From Spirochaetales bacterium (GTDB taxonomy: Bacteria > Spirochaetota > Spirochaetia > Treponematales > Treponemataceae): 34,060 nucleotides of DNA. This document shows, one piece after another, positions 22,883-30,855 of this stretch (position 1 is its first letter; each line of letters begins with the position of its first letter). Below the pieces are notes generated by a model, which worked only from the letters and a program-made list of their open reading frames with translations, did not search any database and was not told the origin of the DNA. The DNA lies in NCBI GenBank assembly GCA_030540405.1, contig JAUNWH010000031.1, positions 1 through 34,060 of the forward strand, in the 5' to 3' direction. Both the position numbers and the translations under genes were made by a program.

Positions 22883-24217
22883 TTATTTAAAATTCAAATT
22901 TTTTATGTAAAGGCCTTCAAATGATTTATCCTGCGCAAGATCTACATGAACTGAATTTTCTGCAAGCTCGCAAGCGGATTTTCTTAAGCCTAAATTTAAA
23001 AGCAAAATTGAAGCTCCGCAAAGAGAAGCATTTCCAGCAGCAAAAGTTTTTTCAGAAAGAAAACTTGGAATCATTTTTACAGCGCAGGCATCCTTTATAT
23101 CAAGAAGCGAACCGAAGCCTCCAGCCAAATAAAGAGTTCCAGATTTGCATCCTGATTTTTCAGACAGGATTTCTAGTCCACTCAAAACAGCTGATTTTGC
23201 AAGCTGAAAATTTCTTATATCTTTTTGGCAAATATAAATTTCATCCTTAAGAATTATTTTTTCTCTTTCTGAAACAAACGAACCAAAAGAATCTATTATT
23301 CCGCTTTTTAAAAATTCTGAAACTGCGCTTAGAATTCCAGTTCCGCAAATTCCAATTGCTTTTCCATTTCCAAGAACATAGGATTTTATTTTTTTGTTTT
23401 CGAGAATTTCAATTTTTGAAATCGCACCTTCTTGCGCAGGAATTCCGCATTCAATTCCATAGCCTTCAAATGCAGGACCTGCAGAAGTTGAAGCGCAAAA
23501 AATTTTGTTTGAATCCGCAGAATAAACGCAAAGCTCGCAGTTCGTTCCAATATCAGCAAGAAATTTATTTTTATCTTTTTCCAAAAATCCGCAGGCAATC
23601 ATTGCGCAAACCATGTCGCCGCCAACAAAAGATTCAACGGTAGGTGCAAAATAAAAATCGCAGTCAGGGGGAATAGTTTCAAAAGCTCCAAGCTCATTTG
23701 CCTGAACTGAAAATCCAAATTTGCTTGGAAGTGAAAAAGGAAACTGAGCAAGTGAAGCCGCAGAAATTCCAAGAACAAAAGATTCCATTGCAGTGTTCCC
23801 GGAAATAACAATGCGCTTTAACACTGCCCGTCCACGTCGATTTTCAACAAAAAAATTTTGAGATGAAAGAATCAGTTTTTTTGAAATTTTTTCTATTTGA
23901 GATAAAATTGATTTATGAAGCTTTTCCAAACCAGAAGGCGAACTTGAAAATGAAATTCTTGAAACAACATCGCTGCCAAATTCAACCTGGCAATTTTCTT
24001 CCCCAGCAGAAGAAACAAGAATTCCGTCTTTTAAAGTAAAAAGATTTGCAGCAATAGAAGTCGTTCCAATATCAAAGGCAATTCCAACAAAATTCAGCGG
24101 AAGGGAATTATCACCTTTTAAATTTTCAAGACCAGAAAAATCAGCAAGGACAGAAATATTTTTTTTTGATTCCGAGCCTTCACATAAACCGCAATGCAGG
24201 CAAACTGAACAAATCAC
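22883..24217 (-). CDS. RACo-like ASKHA-domain ATPase (DUF4445 type) with N-terminal Cys cluster
   Basis: The 444-residue protein matches the C-terminal ASKHA part of reductive activators of corrinoid proteins: GIAFDIGTTS (45-54), FGSDVVSRI (80-88), GNTAM (140-144), FVGGD (197-201), DIGTNCE (222-228), AGPAFEGYGIECGIPAQEGAI and LAGGFGS. These proteins normally carry a 2Fe-2S ferredoxin domain plus linker in front; here it is replaced by about 40 residues with Cys3-x2-Cys6-x2-Cys9-x2-Cys12, which could hold an iron-sulfur cluster. The start GTG follows the stop of the second chrA gene with no gap. No corrinoid protein or methyltransferase gene is near, so the client protein is unknown. Confidence 0.8.
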   Translation of the reverse strand: MICSVCLHCGLCEGSESKKNISVLADFSGLENLKGDNSLPLNFVGIAFDIGTTSIAANLFTLKDGILVSSAGEENCQVEFGSDVVSRISFSSSPSGLEKLHKSILSQIEKISKKLILSSQNFFVENRRGRAVLKRIVISGNTAMESFVLGISAASLAQFPFSLPSKFGFSVQANELGAFETIPPDCDFYFAPTVESFVGGDMVCAMIACGFLEKDKNKFLADIGTNCELCVYSADSNKIFCASTSAGPAFEGYGIECGIPAQEGAISKIEILENKKIKSYVLGNGKAIGICGTGILSAVSEFLKSGIIDSFGSFVSEREKIILKDEIYICQKDIRNFQLAKSAVLSGLEILSEKSGCKSGTLYLAGGFGSLLDIKDACAVKMIPSFLSEKTFAAGNASLCGASILLLNLGLRKSACELAENSVHVDLAQDKSFEGLYIKNLNFK

Positions 24218-24781
24218 TTAAAAAAATACGACTCCAAAAACTGCGCCAAAAACAACTACTACAACAGGATGAACTTTTGTTTTAAATAGCACAATCAATG
24301 AAACTGCAAAAATAACAAGAGCCGGCAAATTGAAAATCTGCAGAAATCCAGATTCAGAATTTTGAGAGCCTAAGTTTAAAATCGCCAGCGTAAAAACCTG
24401 AACAAGAACGCACAAAACAAGTCCGCTTGTAACTGGCCGCAAAGTTTTAAATACTGATTTTACCAAAGGCTTTTCCTGAAACTTTGAAAAAAATTTCGCA
24501 ATCAAAATAATTGTAACAATCGACGGAAGAACTTCGCCAACAGTCGCAATGATTCCGCCGGGAATTCCATAAAGTTCTGTTCCAATATAAGTCGCAATGT
24601 TTATTCCAATCGGACCAGGCGTGCTTTCGCTGATTGCAAGCATGCTGTAAAATTTTTCTGCGGAAATAAGTCCGTACTGATTTACAAGAACATTTTGCAT
24701 AAAAGACGCCGCAACAAGTCCGCCGCCAACCGCAAAAAATCCAATATACATGAAAACAAAAAACAATTGCAAAAGAGTCAT
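24218..24781 (-). CDS. chrA: Chromate transporter family protein, second half
   Basis: This is a short-chain CHR-family membrane protein (187 residues, about six hydrophobic segments). The FFAVGGGLVAASFMQN motif near residue 16, the STPGPIGINIATYIG motif (about 53-67) and GGIIATVGEVLPS are the CHR domain hallmarks. Short CHR proteins are typically encoded as adjacent pairs, and both are needed for activity in characterised cases; chromate may not be the natural substrate. It overlaps the upstream partner by 4 nt (ATGA) and abuts the RACo-like gene. Confidence 0.88.
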   Translation of the reverse strand: MTLLQLFFVFMYIGFFAVGGGLVAASFMQNVLVNQYGLISAEKFYSMLAISESTPGPIGINIATYIGTELYGIPGGIIATVGEVLPSIVTIILIAKFFSKFQEKPLVKSVFKTLRPVTSGLVLCVLVQVFTLAILNLGSQNSESGFLQIFNLPALVIFAVSLIVLFKTKVHPVVVVVFGAVFGVVFF

Positions 24782-25350
24782 TTTTGAATTCCTTCACCTG
24801 AATTAAATTTCTTTGAAACTGCGAAAGCAACAGCGCCAATAAAAGCCGCGCTCAAAATAACTAAAACTGTATGCGCATGAAAAAAATAAATTGAAGCAAA
24901 CGAAGCAAAAAACAGCAAAACGCTCCAAAGACTTTTTAAATTTTTTTTGCAGAGATTAAAAACAGCGTAAGTAAGCAAAGCCGCAACAGCCGCATTGATT
25001 CCCTTCATTGCTTTTTGAACCCAGCTGATCTGCTCAAAATTTGAAATGAATTTTGCGATTATAGTTATTATGATTACAGAAGGCGTTATCATTCCGAGCG
25101 TCGCAAAAATTCCGCCGATAGTTCCAGCACGCTTATGTCCAACAAAAGTCGCCACATTTACCGCAATGATTCCCGGAGTTGTCTGGGCAATCGAATAGTA
25201 ATCAAGGATTTCATCCATAGAAACCCAGTTTTTTTCATTTATCAGGACTCGCTCCAAAAGAGGAAGCATTGTAAGTCCGCCACCAAAAGTTACAATTCCG
25301 ATTTTAAAAAAAGTAACAAACAAATCTACAAGTTCTTTGAACAAAGCCAT
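24778..25350 (-). CDS. chrA: Chromate transporter family protein, first half
   Basis: This is the 190-residue partner of the downstream CHR protein. It shows the family motif GIVTFGGGLTMLPLLER (18-34), QTTPGIIAVNVATFVGHK and GGIFATLGMITPS, with about six membrane segments. Together the two short proteins correspond to one long-chain ChrA with antiparallel halves. The ATG at 25350 has no Shine-Dalgarno, and a promoter (25360-25388) ends 9 nt upstream. First gene of chrA-chrA-RACo-like. Confidence 0.9.
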   Translation of the reverse strand: MALFKELVDLFVTFFKIGIVTFGGGLTMLPLLERVLINEKNWVSMDEILDYYSIAQTTPGIIAVNVATFVGHKRAGTIGGIFATLGMITPSVIIITIIAKFISNFEQISWVQKAMKGINAAVAALLTYAVFNLCKKNLKSLWSVLLFFASFASIYFFHAHTVLVILSAAFIGAVAFAVSKKFNSGEGIQK

Positions 25351-25359
25351 AACGTTTTA

Positions 25360-25388
25360 ATAATATAAAAATAAATGGGAAGTAGCAA
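25360..25388 (-). promoter_or_regulatory. Predicted chrA operon promoter
   Basis: On the minus strand, TTGCTA (25388-25383) and TATTAT (25365-25360) are spaced by 17 nt. The -10 box is 9 nt from ATG 25350, as in prfA, implying a leaderless transcript. Confidence 0.6.
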
Positions 25389-25403
25389 GAAAAAATAATT
25401 GAC

Positions 25404-25442
25404 AAAAAAACTGCCCTTTTGCTTTTTACAGCAACAGGACAG
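25404..25442 (-). terminator. Rho-independent terminator after tpiA
   Basis: On the minus strand a 12-bp stem (25442-25431 with 25422-25411, one G-T pair and one mismatch) with an 8-nt loop is followed by seven T (25410-25404). It ends tpiA and insulates the chrA promoter downstream. Confidence 0.8.
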
Positions 25443-25462
25443 CTTTTAAAGCGCAGAAAAAA

Positions 25463-26212
25463 TCAGCACTCGCAGATTGGAACAAATGTTTCAGCTTTCA
25501 AAGAAGCTCCGCCAATCAAGCCGCCGTCAATATCTGGCTGAGCCAAAAGTTCTGGAGCATTTGAAGCTTTCATTGAGCCGCCGTACTGAATTATAACTTC
25601 ATCGGCAACTTTCTGATTGTAAAGCTTTGCAATGTATCCGCGCACAAATTTATGGATTGCCTCGGCATCTTCTGGAGTTGCAGTTTTTCCAGTTCCAATT
25701 GCCCAAACAGGCTCGTAAGCGATTGTAACACGTTTCATCTGCTCTTCTGTTACACCAGCCAAATCAGCAGAAAGCTGGAATGCGCAAACCTGCTCTGCGT
25801 TTCCTGCCTCACGGTCAGCAAGTAGCTCGCCAATGCAAAGGTCAACTTCCAAACCTTCATTTAAAGCGCGGCGAACTTTTTTATTGATAAGTTCATCAGA
25901 TTCACCGATTTCGTGGCGGCGTTCTGAATGTCCAAGAATTACACACTGAACTCCAAGATCCTTGAGCATTTCTGTTGAAACTTCGCCTGTGTGAGCTCCG
26001 TTTGCAGTTGCAGCGCAGTCCTGGGCAGCAAGAATAATGTTTGAACCTTTTACAACCTGACTTACAGCATCAAGGTAAACAAAAGGAACGCCAATCATAA
26101 ATTTGTTAGTCTTTCCTTTCAATGCAGAAACCAAATCCGATGCAAGTTTTACAGCTTCCGCTTTGGAAGTGTTCATTTTCCAGTTTCCGGCGATATAATG
26201 AGTACGTGCCAT
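25463..26212 (-). CDS. tpiA: Triosephosphate isomerase
   Basis: This enzyme interconverts dihydroxyacetone phosphate and glyceraldehyde-3-phosphate. The 249-residue TIM barrel has Asn10 and Lys12 in AGNWKMN, catalytic His95 in LGHSERR, catalytic Glu167 in AYEPVWAIGTG, and the phosphate loop GGSMKASN near the C-terminus. I choose ATG 26212, which has AGGAG 7 nt upstream; a TTG two codons earlier is in frame but less likely. Monocistronic with a strong terminator. Confidence 0.97.
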   Translation of the reverse strand: MARTHYIAGNWKMNTSKAEAVKLASDLVSALKGKTNKFMIGVPFVYLDAVSQVVKGSNIILAAQDCAATANGAHTGEVSTEMLKDLGVQCVILGHSERRHEIGESDELINKKVRRALNEGLEVDLCIGELLADREAGNAEQVCAFQLSADLAGVTEEQMKRVTIAYEPVWAIGTGKTATPEDAEAIHKFVRGYIAKLYNQKVADEVIIQYGGSMKASNAPELLAQPDIDGGLIGGASLKAETFVPICEC

Positions 26213-26293
26213 AACCAAACTCCTGTCTAAAATTTAATGACAATAATTTTACAACAACAAAGAACTAAAATCAATTGCATAAAAGCAACAGCA

Positions 26294-26323
26294 TTTACAG
26301 CAGGAAAAGAAACGTGTTATAAT
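26294..26323 (+). promoter_or_regulatory. Predicted promoter of the FIST-chemoreceptor pair
   Basis: TTTACA (26294-26299) and a perfect TATAAT (26318-26323) are spaced by 18 nt. The start would be near 26330, with GGAG at 26342-26345 in the leader. Confidence 0.65.
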
Positions 26324-26351
26324 TAAAAAAACACAGATATTGGAGCGCATA

Positions 26352-27491
26352 ATGAAACAGGAAATTGTTTTCAGCGGGCAGGCGGACACAGAAAACGCCG
26401 TGCAGGAGTTGGTCAGAAAGCTGAAAAATCCGCCGGAACGGTACAACGCGGTGATTTTCTTCGCATCGTCGGACTACGACTTTGAAATTCTTTCAACATT
26501 GCTGCACGAGAAATTCAGCGGCGCGCAGGTAATCGGAACAACAACTTCAGGCGAAATCTCAAAGCAGGGATTCACAAGCCGTTCGATAGTTCTGACCGCG
26601 CTTTCCTGCGACAGGACAAAATTTTCGGGCGTCATCTTTGACGGAGTTGACAAATTTCCGATTGTGCATAAAAAGGAGCTTGAGGATGCGGCGGCAAAAA
26701 TCGGAATAAGATGCGCGGATCCGACATCGCACAGAAACGCGTTCGCCATAACATTCGTGAACGGACTTTGCAACGCGGAGGAAGCGCTCCTCTCATTTTT
26801 CTATGCGGTCATAAAAAACGATGACTTCATGATTGCAGGCGGTTCAGCCGGAGACGACCTTAAATTCAAGCGGACATTTGTAAGCTGCAACGGAAAAGTC
26901 GTTTCTGACGGAGCCGCCATTCTTTTTGTAAAGACTCCGCTTCCGTTCTTCATCCAGAAGGAAAACATTTTTAGGCCGTCGGGAAAGCGCACGAAAATCA
27001 CCCAGGCGGACACTTACATAAGAAAAATAATCTCGCTTGACGGAATGAATCCGCGAAGGCGTTATGCGGAACTTTTAGGAATTCCGGAGTCCAAGGCAGA
27101 TTCCGAGGCGCTCACAAATCCGTTCGGAAGAGTTTTCGGCGGACACACATTCATCTCGTCAATCGCGGGCTTCAATCCGGACGGAACGATAAACATGTAC
27201 TCGCGCGTCCTTGCGAATTCAACTGTCGAACTGATGGAGCTTGTTCCGATAAAAGAAAAAATCGAGGAATCTCTGAATTCTGCGCTCAGGGAAATTCCGC
27301 ATCCGGGCTGCATAATCCTTATAAACTGCATCCTGCGCACGATAATTTTCCAGCAGCAGGGAATCTGCGACCAGATATGCAGGCTATACGGCTCGCACGG
27401 ACTTGACTTCGCCGGATTCTCAAGCTACGGAGAGCAGATCGGACGGATAAATTCAAACCAGACTTTGGTCAGCATTATAATCGGAGAATAA
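26352..27491 (+). CDS. FIST-domain sensor protein
   Basis: The 379-residue protein has a FIST_N domain (roughly 15-210, with [25 protein letters not shown] and IAGGSAGDD) and a FIST_C domain (roughly 215-360, ending in a [11 protein letters not shown] and [12 protein letters not shown] pattern). FIST modules are predicted to bind small ligands such as amino acids and usually sit on histidine kinases or chemoreceptors. No membrane segment or output domain is present; the output is probably the adjacent chemoreceptor gene, 1 nt downstream. I choose ATG 26352, with GGAG 6 nt upstream, over the TTG at 26340. Base composition is clearly more GC-rich than the flanks. Confidence 0.88.
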   Translation: MKQEIVFSGQADTENAVQELVRKLKNPPERYNAVIFFASSDYDFEILSTLLHEKFSGAQVIGTTTSGEISKQGFTSRSIVLTALSCDRTKFSGVIFDGVDKFPIVHKKELEDAAAKIGIRCADPTSHRNAFAITFVNGLCNAEEALLSFFYAVIKNDDFMIAGGSAGDDLKFKRTFVSCNGKVVSDGAAILFVKTPLPFFIQKENIFRPSGKRTKITQADTYIRKIISLDGMNPRRRYAELLGIPESKADSEALTNPFGRVFGGHTFISSIAGFNPDGTINMYSRVLANSTVELMELVPIKEKIEESLNSALREIPHPGCIILINCILRTIIFQQQGICDQICRLYGSHGLDFAGFSSYGEQIGRINSNQTLVSIIIGE

Positions 27492-27492
27492 C

Positions 27493-28380
27493 ATGGACAG
27501 AATGACAGCGATAAACGGCGGAAAGGAACTTGCGAAAATTCTTATGGACTGCTGCGCCAAAAACGCGGCGGGAAATTCCGGGGCGCAGGACTACATAGAC
27601 AGGATGCAAAACGGCTCCGGGGCAGACAACGAGGAGAACACCGCGCTCAGGGAACTTTCCGATTCGGGCGAGAAGCTTTCCGAAAACGCCGGGGAACTGA
27701 TCGAGAATTTCAAGCGGAACGCGGAAGGCAACGGACAGATTTTCGAGGCGTTCGAGAATTTCAGCCAGGACGTTGACAAGGTTTCCAAGAACAACGACAG
27801 CCTCAAGTCCAGCATCGACAACTTCGGCGAGCAGATCAGTAAAATAATGAAGCACATGGGCGACATCTCCGAGATTTCCGAGCGGACAAACCTGCTTTCA
27901 TTCAACGCGTCAATTGAGGCGGCTCATGCCGGAAGTGCGGGCGTGGGATTCAGAATCATAGCGAACGAGGTTAAGAAACTTTCCGAGAACACAAAAAAGG
28001 CTTCCGATGAGATTGCGAAAATGGTCGGCGCACTGCAGGACAAACTGGAGCAGCTTTCCGAGCAGAGCCGGCAGAATTCCAAGCTTCTCGCCTCGCTTGT
28101 GGACTCAACAGGAAAATCCAAGGAAATTGTCTCCCGGATGAGCGCGGAGACCGACAGCAACTCGCAGTGCGCGCAGAACATGCTTGAGCTGATTGAACAC
28201 AACCGCAGAAGCATCGACTCCGTCCTTCAGAGCGTGAAAAAGCGCAACATCGAGCAGCTCAAAGAATTCGCGGACAACGCCTCGCAGAACCTGATTCTTT
28301 TCAACGACATAATCTCCTTCTCAATCGAAATCGACCAGATTTTCAAGTACCTTGAGTCGCAGGAACATTCAGGGCGGTAA
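27493..28380 (+). CDS. Soluble methyl-accepting chemotaxis-like protein
   Basis: The 295-residue protein is mostly coiled coil with a chemoreceptor signalling hairpin at 129-163 ([19 protein letters not shown] ... [16 protein letters not shown]), the region that contacts CheA and CheW. It has no membrane segment, no periplasmic domain and no recognisable sensory domain, so it would be a cytoplasmic receptor depending on a separate input, most simply the FIST protein encoded 1 nt upstream. Potential methylation helices flank the hairpin. The C-terminus lacks a CheR-docking pentapeptide. It shares the higher GC of its partner and is followed by a terminator. Confidence 0.88.
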   Translation: MDRMTAINGGKELAKILMDCCAKNAAGNSGAQDYIDRMQNGSGADNEENTALRELSDSGEKLSENAGELIENFKRNAEGNGQIFEAFENFSQDVDKVSKNNDSLKSSIDNFGEQISKIMKHMGDISEISERTNLLSFNASIEAAHAGSAGVGFRIIANEVKKLSENTKKASDEIAKMVGALQDKLEQLSEQSRQNSKLLASLVDSTGKSKEIVSRMSAETDSNSQCAQNMLELIEHNRRSIDSVLQSVKKRNIEQLKEFADNASQNLILFNDIISFSIEIDQIFKYLESQEHSGR

Positions 28381-28398
28381 AGGAGGAAAACAGATTCC

Positions 28399-28436
28399 AA
28401 TCCCGGAGCACTTTTTGAGTTCCGGGGATTTTTTTT
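28399..28436 (+). terminator. Rho-independent terminator after the chemoreceptor gene
   Basis: An AATCCCGGA stem (28399-28407) pairs with TCCGGGGATT (28421-28430), with one bulged base, followed by eight T (28429-28436). Confidence 0.75.
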
Positions 28437-28532
28437 GCAAATTAAATTCTTAAAAAAAATTTATATTTTTGTTTGACAATGGCAGAAGTATTTTTACTCT
28501 AAATACAATATTTTCGCAAACATTTAAATATC

Positions 28533-28806
28533 AATATTCCTCAAAAAGCCGTTGTTGATGCGTTCAACAAATCTCAGGATGAAATTGAGCTTGTCCTTGA
28601 AATTGTAGACAACGATCAGGCTTACCAAACTTCTTGCAACACAAATTTCATGCGGAAATGCTCCGGACGTTGTGGGTCATGTTGGAATCTGCGGAAGAGA
28701 CAGCTTTAAAGGCGCATGACTTGACCTTACCCCGCTCGTTAAAGAAAACAAATTCGACTTGACTCAATTTGACAAGTCAATGGTTGAATTTTACCGCGAT
28801 CCGCAG
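28533..28806 (+). pseudogene. Remnant of an extracellular sugar-binding protein (ABC, family 1)
   Basis: Conceptual translation gives NIPQKAVVDAFNKSQDEIEL, then after a frameshift near 28631 (one extra T) the segment LATQISCGNAPDVVG...RDSFKGA, a TGA at 28717-28719 where the family would have Trp, and LDLTPLVKENKFDLTQFDKS. This is the N-terminal lobe of a family 1 solute-binding protein for sugars. Signal peptide and the whole C-terminal lobe are missing. The frameshift, internal stop and truncation show it is dead. A TTGACA at 28472-28477 may be a relic of its promoter region. Confidence 0.75.
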
Positions 28807-29067
28807 GAAGAACATTTCAGCAGATTCATAAAGCCTGGCGCAACAAGAATTGAAAACAGTTTGCTTCCGTGCGCAGTTCCTTCAGCAAGCGATGGGCAAA
28901 TAGGAAACACACTTGAATGCACATCGTTTAAAAATCCAGACGGAAAAATTGCGCCTGTAGTTTGCAACAGAAATGAAGAAGCGGTAAGCTACAAACTTAA
29001 ATGCAACTCACATCAAGTGAGCAACACTCCCCTTTTCTGCCCTGCCCATGCTATCCAAACAATTTTG
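28807..29067 (+). pseudogene. C-terminal remnant of a GH30-type glycoside hydrolase
   Basis: In frame with the preceding remnant, the translation turns into EEHFSRFIKPGATRIENS, then TSFKNPDGKIAPVVCNRNEEAVSYKL and a PAHAIQTILI end. This matches the C-terminal beta-sandwich of glucosylceramidase-like GH30 enzymes (pattern HFSKFIKPGA...AFKNPDGSIVVVVxNR...HSIQT). The catalytic barrel is absent. The fusion to the binding-protein fragment looks like a deletion junction. Confidence 0.65.
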
Positions 29068-29331
29068 ATTGATAACGAAACAACAAATCGGATTTGGGAA
29101 AAAGGCCACAGAAAAATTGCTTTTTACAGCGTGCTGAATTCAATATACAACAAAAATATTTCCGACAGAGAAAAAGGATTCAGAAGAGCAATACTTGAAC
29201 TTTCAGGCAAACCCGTTCCAGAAGAATATATTTTTAGAAGCTCTTATAATCAGAAATCCGCAGCAGAAATTCTCTTTGGCTACATAAACAAAACCTCCGT
29301 TGAAATCGCACAAGAAGAAATTCCAGTTTAA
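29068..29331 (+). pseudogene. Remnant of a LacI-family regulator
   Basis: The same reading frame continues into DNETTNRIWEKGHRKIAFYS, then SDREKGFRRAILELSGKPVP and a short end at TAA 29329-29331. This resembles the ligand-binding core of LacI/GalR regulators (GHRKIAF ... R.GFR.A), without the DNA-binding head and without the C-terminal half. Together with the two upstream remnants it suggests the collapse of a sugar uptake, hydrolase and regulator locus. Confidence 0.6.
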
Positions 29332-29379
29332 TTTCAAGACGGAGGCTCGCTAAAGCAAATTTAAGATGAATACGACTAC

Positions 29380-30744
29380 TTACTCTGTCGGGCGTTTCTT
29401 AAGTTTCTTACTTTTAAGAACAGCCTGACCTTCACCAACCTGCTGCTCCATCATAGCGCGGACTTTCAACGGCAAGCCAAACAAAGTAATAAATCCTTGC
29501 GCATCTTTGTGATCATACAATTCACCAGTCTTGAACGAAGCAATGCTTTCATTATACAAGCTGTATTTTGAATAAGAGCCAGCCCCACGGATTGCGCCTT
29601 TGCACAACTTGAGTTTTACCCAGCCAGTAACAGTTTCTTCTGTCTTGTCAACAAAAGCCATGCAAGCATCAAACAAAGTTGTAAACCATTTTCCGTCATA
29701 GATAAGTTCTGCAACTTTTATAGAAAGCTGCTGCTTGTAATGGTATGTGTCGCGGTCCAAGCAAAGGTGCTCAAGCATTCTGTGCGCAAAGTAAAGAATT
29801 GCTCCGCCTGGAGTTTCGTAAACACCACGGCTCTTCATTCCTACACAGCGGTTTTCGCAGATGTCAACAAGACCAATTCCGTTTCTTCCGCCGATTTTGT
29901 TAAGTTCAAGAAGAAGCTTAAGGGCATCCATTTTTTTGCCGTTAACTGCAACTGGAATTCCTTTTTCAAAATCAATCTTAACATATTCGCCGGCTGCCGG
30001 AGCTTCCTCAGGCACAACTGTATTTTTAAGCATGTGCTTGTAGTTAGGCTCATTTTCTGTTTTTTCAAGTTCAAGACCTTCATGGCTCAAGTGCCAGATA
30101 TTTTCATCGCGGCTGTAAGACTGATCCTTTTTCATCGGAACTTCAAGCTTGCGGTCTTCAAGATATTTGATTTCAGCTTCGCGGCTGTCCATGTTCCATT
30201 TTGGATCACGCCAGGCGGCAATAACTTTCAAGTCTGGAGCAAAAGCCTTGATTGCAAGCTCAAAGCGAACCTGGTCATTTCCCTTTCCAGTTGCTCCGTG
30301 GCAGATTGCAACAGCCTTTTCCTGACGAGCATATTCAACAAGAATTTTTCCAATAAGAGGACGCGCAGTAGAAGTTCCAAGAAGATATTCATCTTCATAA
30401 ATTGCATTTGCCTTCAAAGCCGGCCAAACATATTCTTCAATATATTCCTGACGGGCATCTACAACATAGCAAGCAGAAGCTCCAGTTTTCAAAGCGCGGG
30501 ATTTTATAGCCTTCCAGTCATCGCCCTGTCCAACATCAATGCAGACAGCAATAACATCATAGTCATAGTTTTCTTTGAGCCACGGAATGATAACAGTTGT
30601 ATCAAGACCGCCTGAATAAGCCAAGACAACCTTGTCCTTTTTTGATGCCGCAGATTTTGCAACTTTTGTTGTTGCCTTTACAGCTTTTTTCGCAGTGGAT
30701 TTTACAGCCTTTGCTGCTTCAGAAACTTTTTCTTTAACTGCCAT
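29380..30744 (-). CDS. argG: Argininosuccinate synthase with Lys/Ala-rich N-terminal extension
   Basis: ArgG joins citrulline and aspartate with ATP to give argininosuccinate. The enzyme core starts near residue 38 with the N-type ATP loop AYSGGLDTT (42-50) and contains ATGKGNDQVRFE and further ArgG blocks to the end. In front lies a 37-residue tail made almost wholly of Lys, Ala, Val, Thr and Ser (KSTAKKAVKATTKVAKSAAS), resembling histone H1-like tails and absent from usual ~400-residue ArgG. I choose ATG 30744, with AGAGG 7 nt upstream; the longer in-frame ATG at 30822 lies in the promoter region. An ARG box covers the promoter. argH is not in the window. Confidence 0.95.
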   Translation of the reverse strand: MAVKEKVSEAAKAVKSTAKKAVKATTKVAKSAASKKDKVVLAYSGGLDTTVIIPWLKENYDYDVIAVCIDVGQGDDWKAIKSRALKTGASACYVVDARQEYIEEYVWPALKANAIYEDEYLLGTSTARPLIGKILVEYARQEKAVAICHGATGKGNDQVRFELAIKAFAPDLKVIAAWRDPKWNMDSREAEIKYLEDRKLEVPMKKDQSYSRDENIWHLSHEGLELEKTENEPNYKHMLKNTVVPEEAPAAGEYVKIDFEKGIPVAVNGKKMDALKLLLELNKIGGRNGIGLVDICENRCVGMKSRGVYETPGGAILYFAHRMLEHLCLDRDTYHYKQQLSIKVAELIYDGKWFTTLFDACMAFVDKTEETVTGWVKLKLCKGAIRGAGSYSKYSLYNESIASFKTGELYDHKDAQGFITLFGLPLKVRAMMEQQVGEGQAVLKSKKLKKRPTE

Positions 30745-30824
30745 AACAACGCCTCTTATAAAGAATTTTTCAGTAACTTTATTTTCAGTTGAGATACTTC
30801 TAAATAAAATTACTATATGCATAG

Positions 30825-30853
30825 AATATACATTTTTATGAATAAATATGCAA
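30825..30853 (-). promoter_or_regulatory. Predicted argG promoter
   Basis: On the minus strand, TTGCAT (30853-30848) and TATATT (30830-30825) are spaced by 17 nt. The -35 box overlaps the ARG box at 30839-30852. The leader would be about 70 nt. Confidence 0.6.
30839..30852 (-). promoter_or_regulatory. ARG box (ArgR operator) upstream of argG
   Basis: TGCATATTTATTCA (minus strand) matches 13 of 14 positions of TGAATwwwwATTCA and differs by one base from the box at argR. A weaker half-site (TGCAT at 30818-30822, plus strand) lies about one ArgR spacing (21 nt centre to centre) away, consistent with the paired boxes ArgR hexamers use. Confidence 0.65.
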
Positions 30854-30855
30854 TA

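Noticed and set aside
28759-29331. A single novel 190-residue protein
   Set aside because: The translation breaks into three segments that each resemble a different sugar-use family, and the upstream part of the first segment has a frameshift and a stop.
29740-30615. A 291-codon open frame on the plus strand
   Set aside because: It is antisense to argG, whose protein is unmistakable; composition of the translation (Phe/Ser/Asn-rich) is typical of a shadow frame.
30745-30822. Longer argG start at ATG 30822
   Set aside because: It would start almost at the -10 box and extend an already extended N-terminus; ATG 30744 has a good AGAGG.
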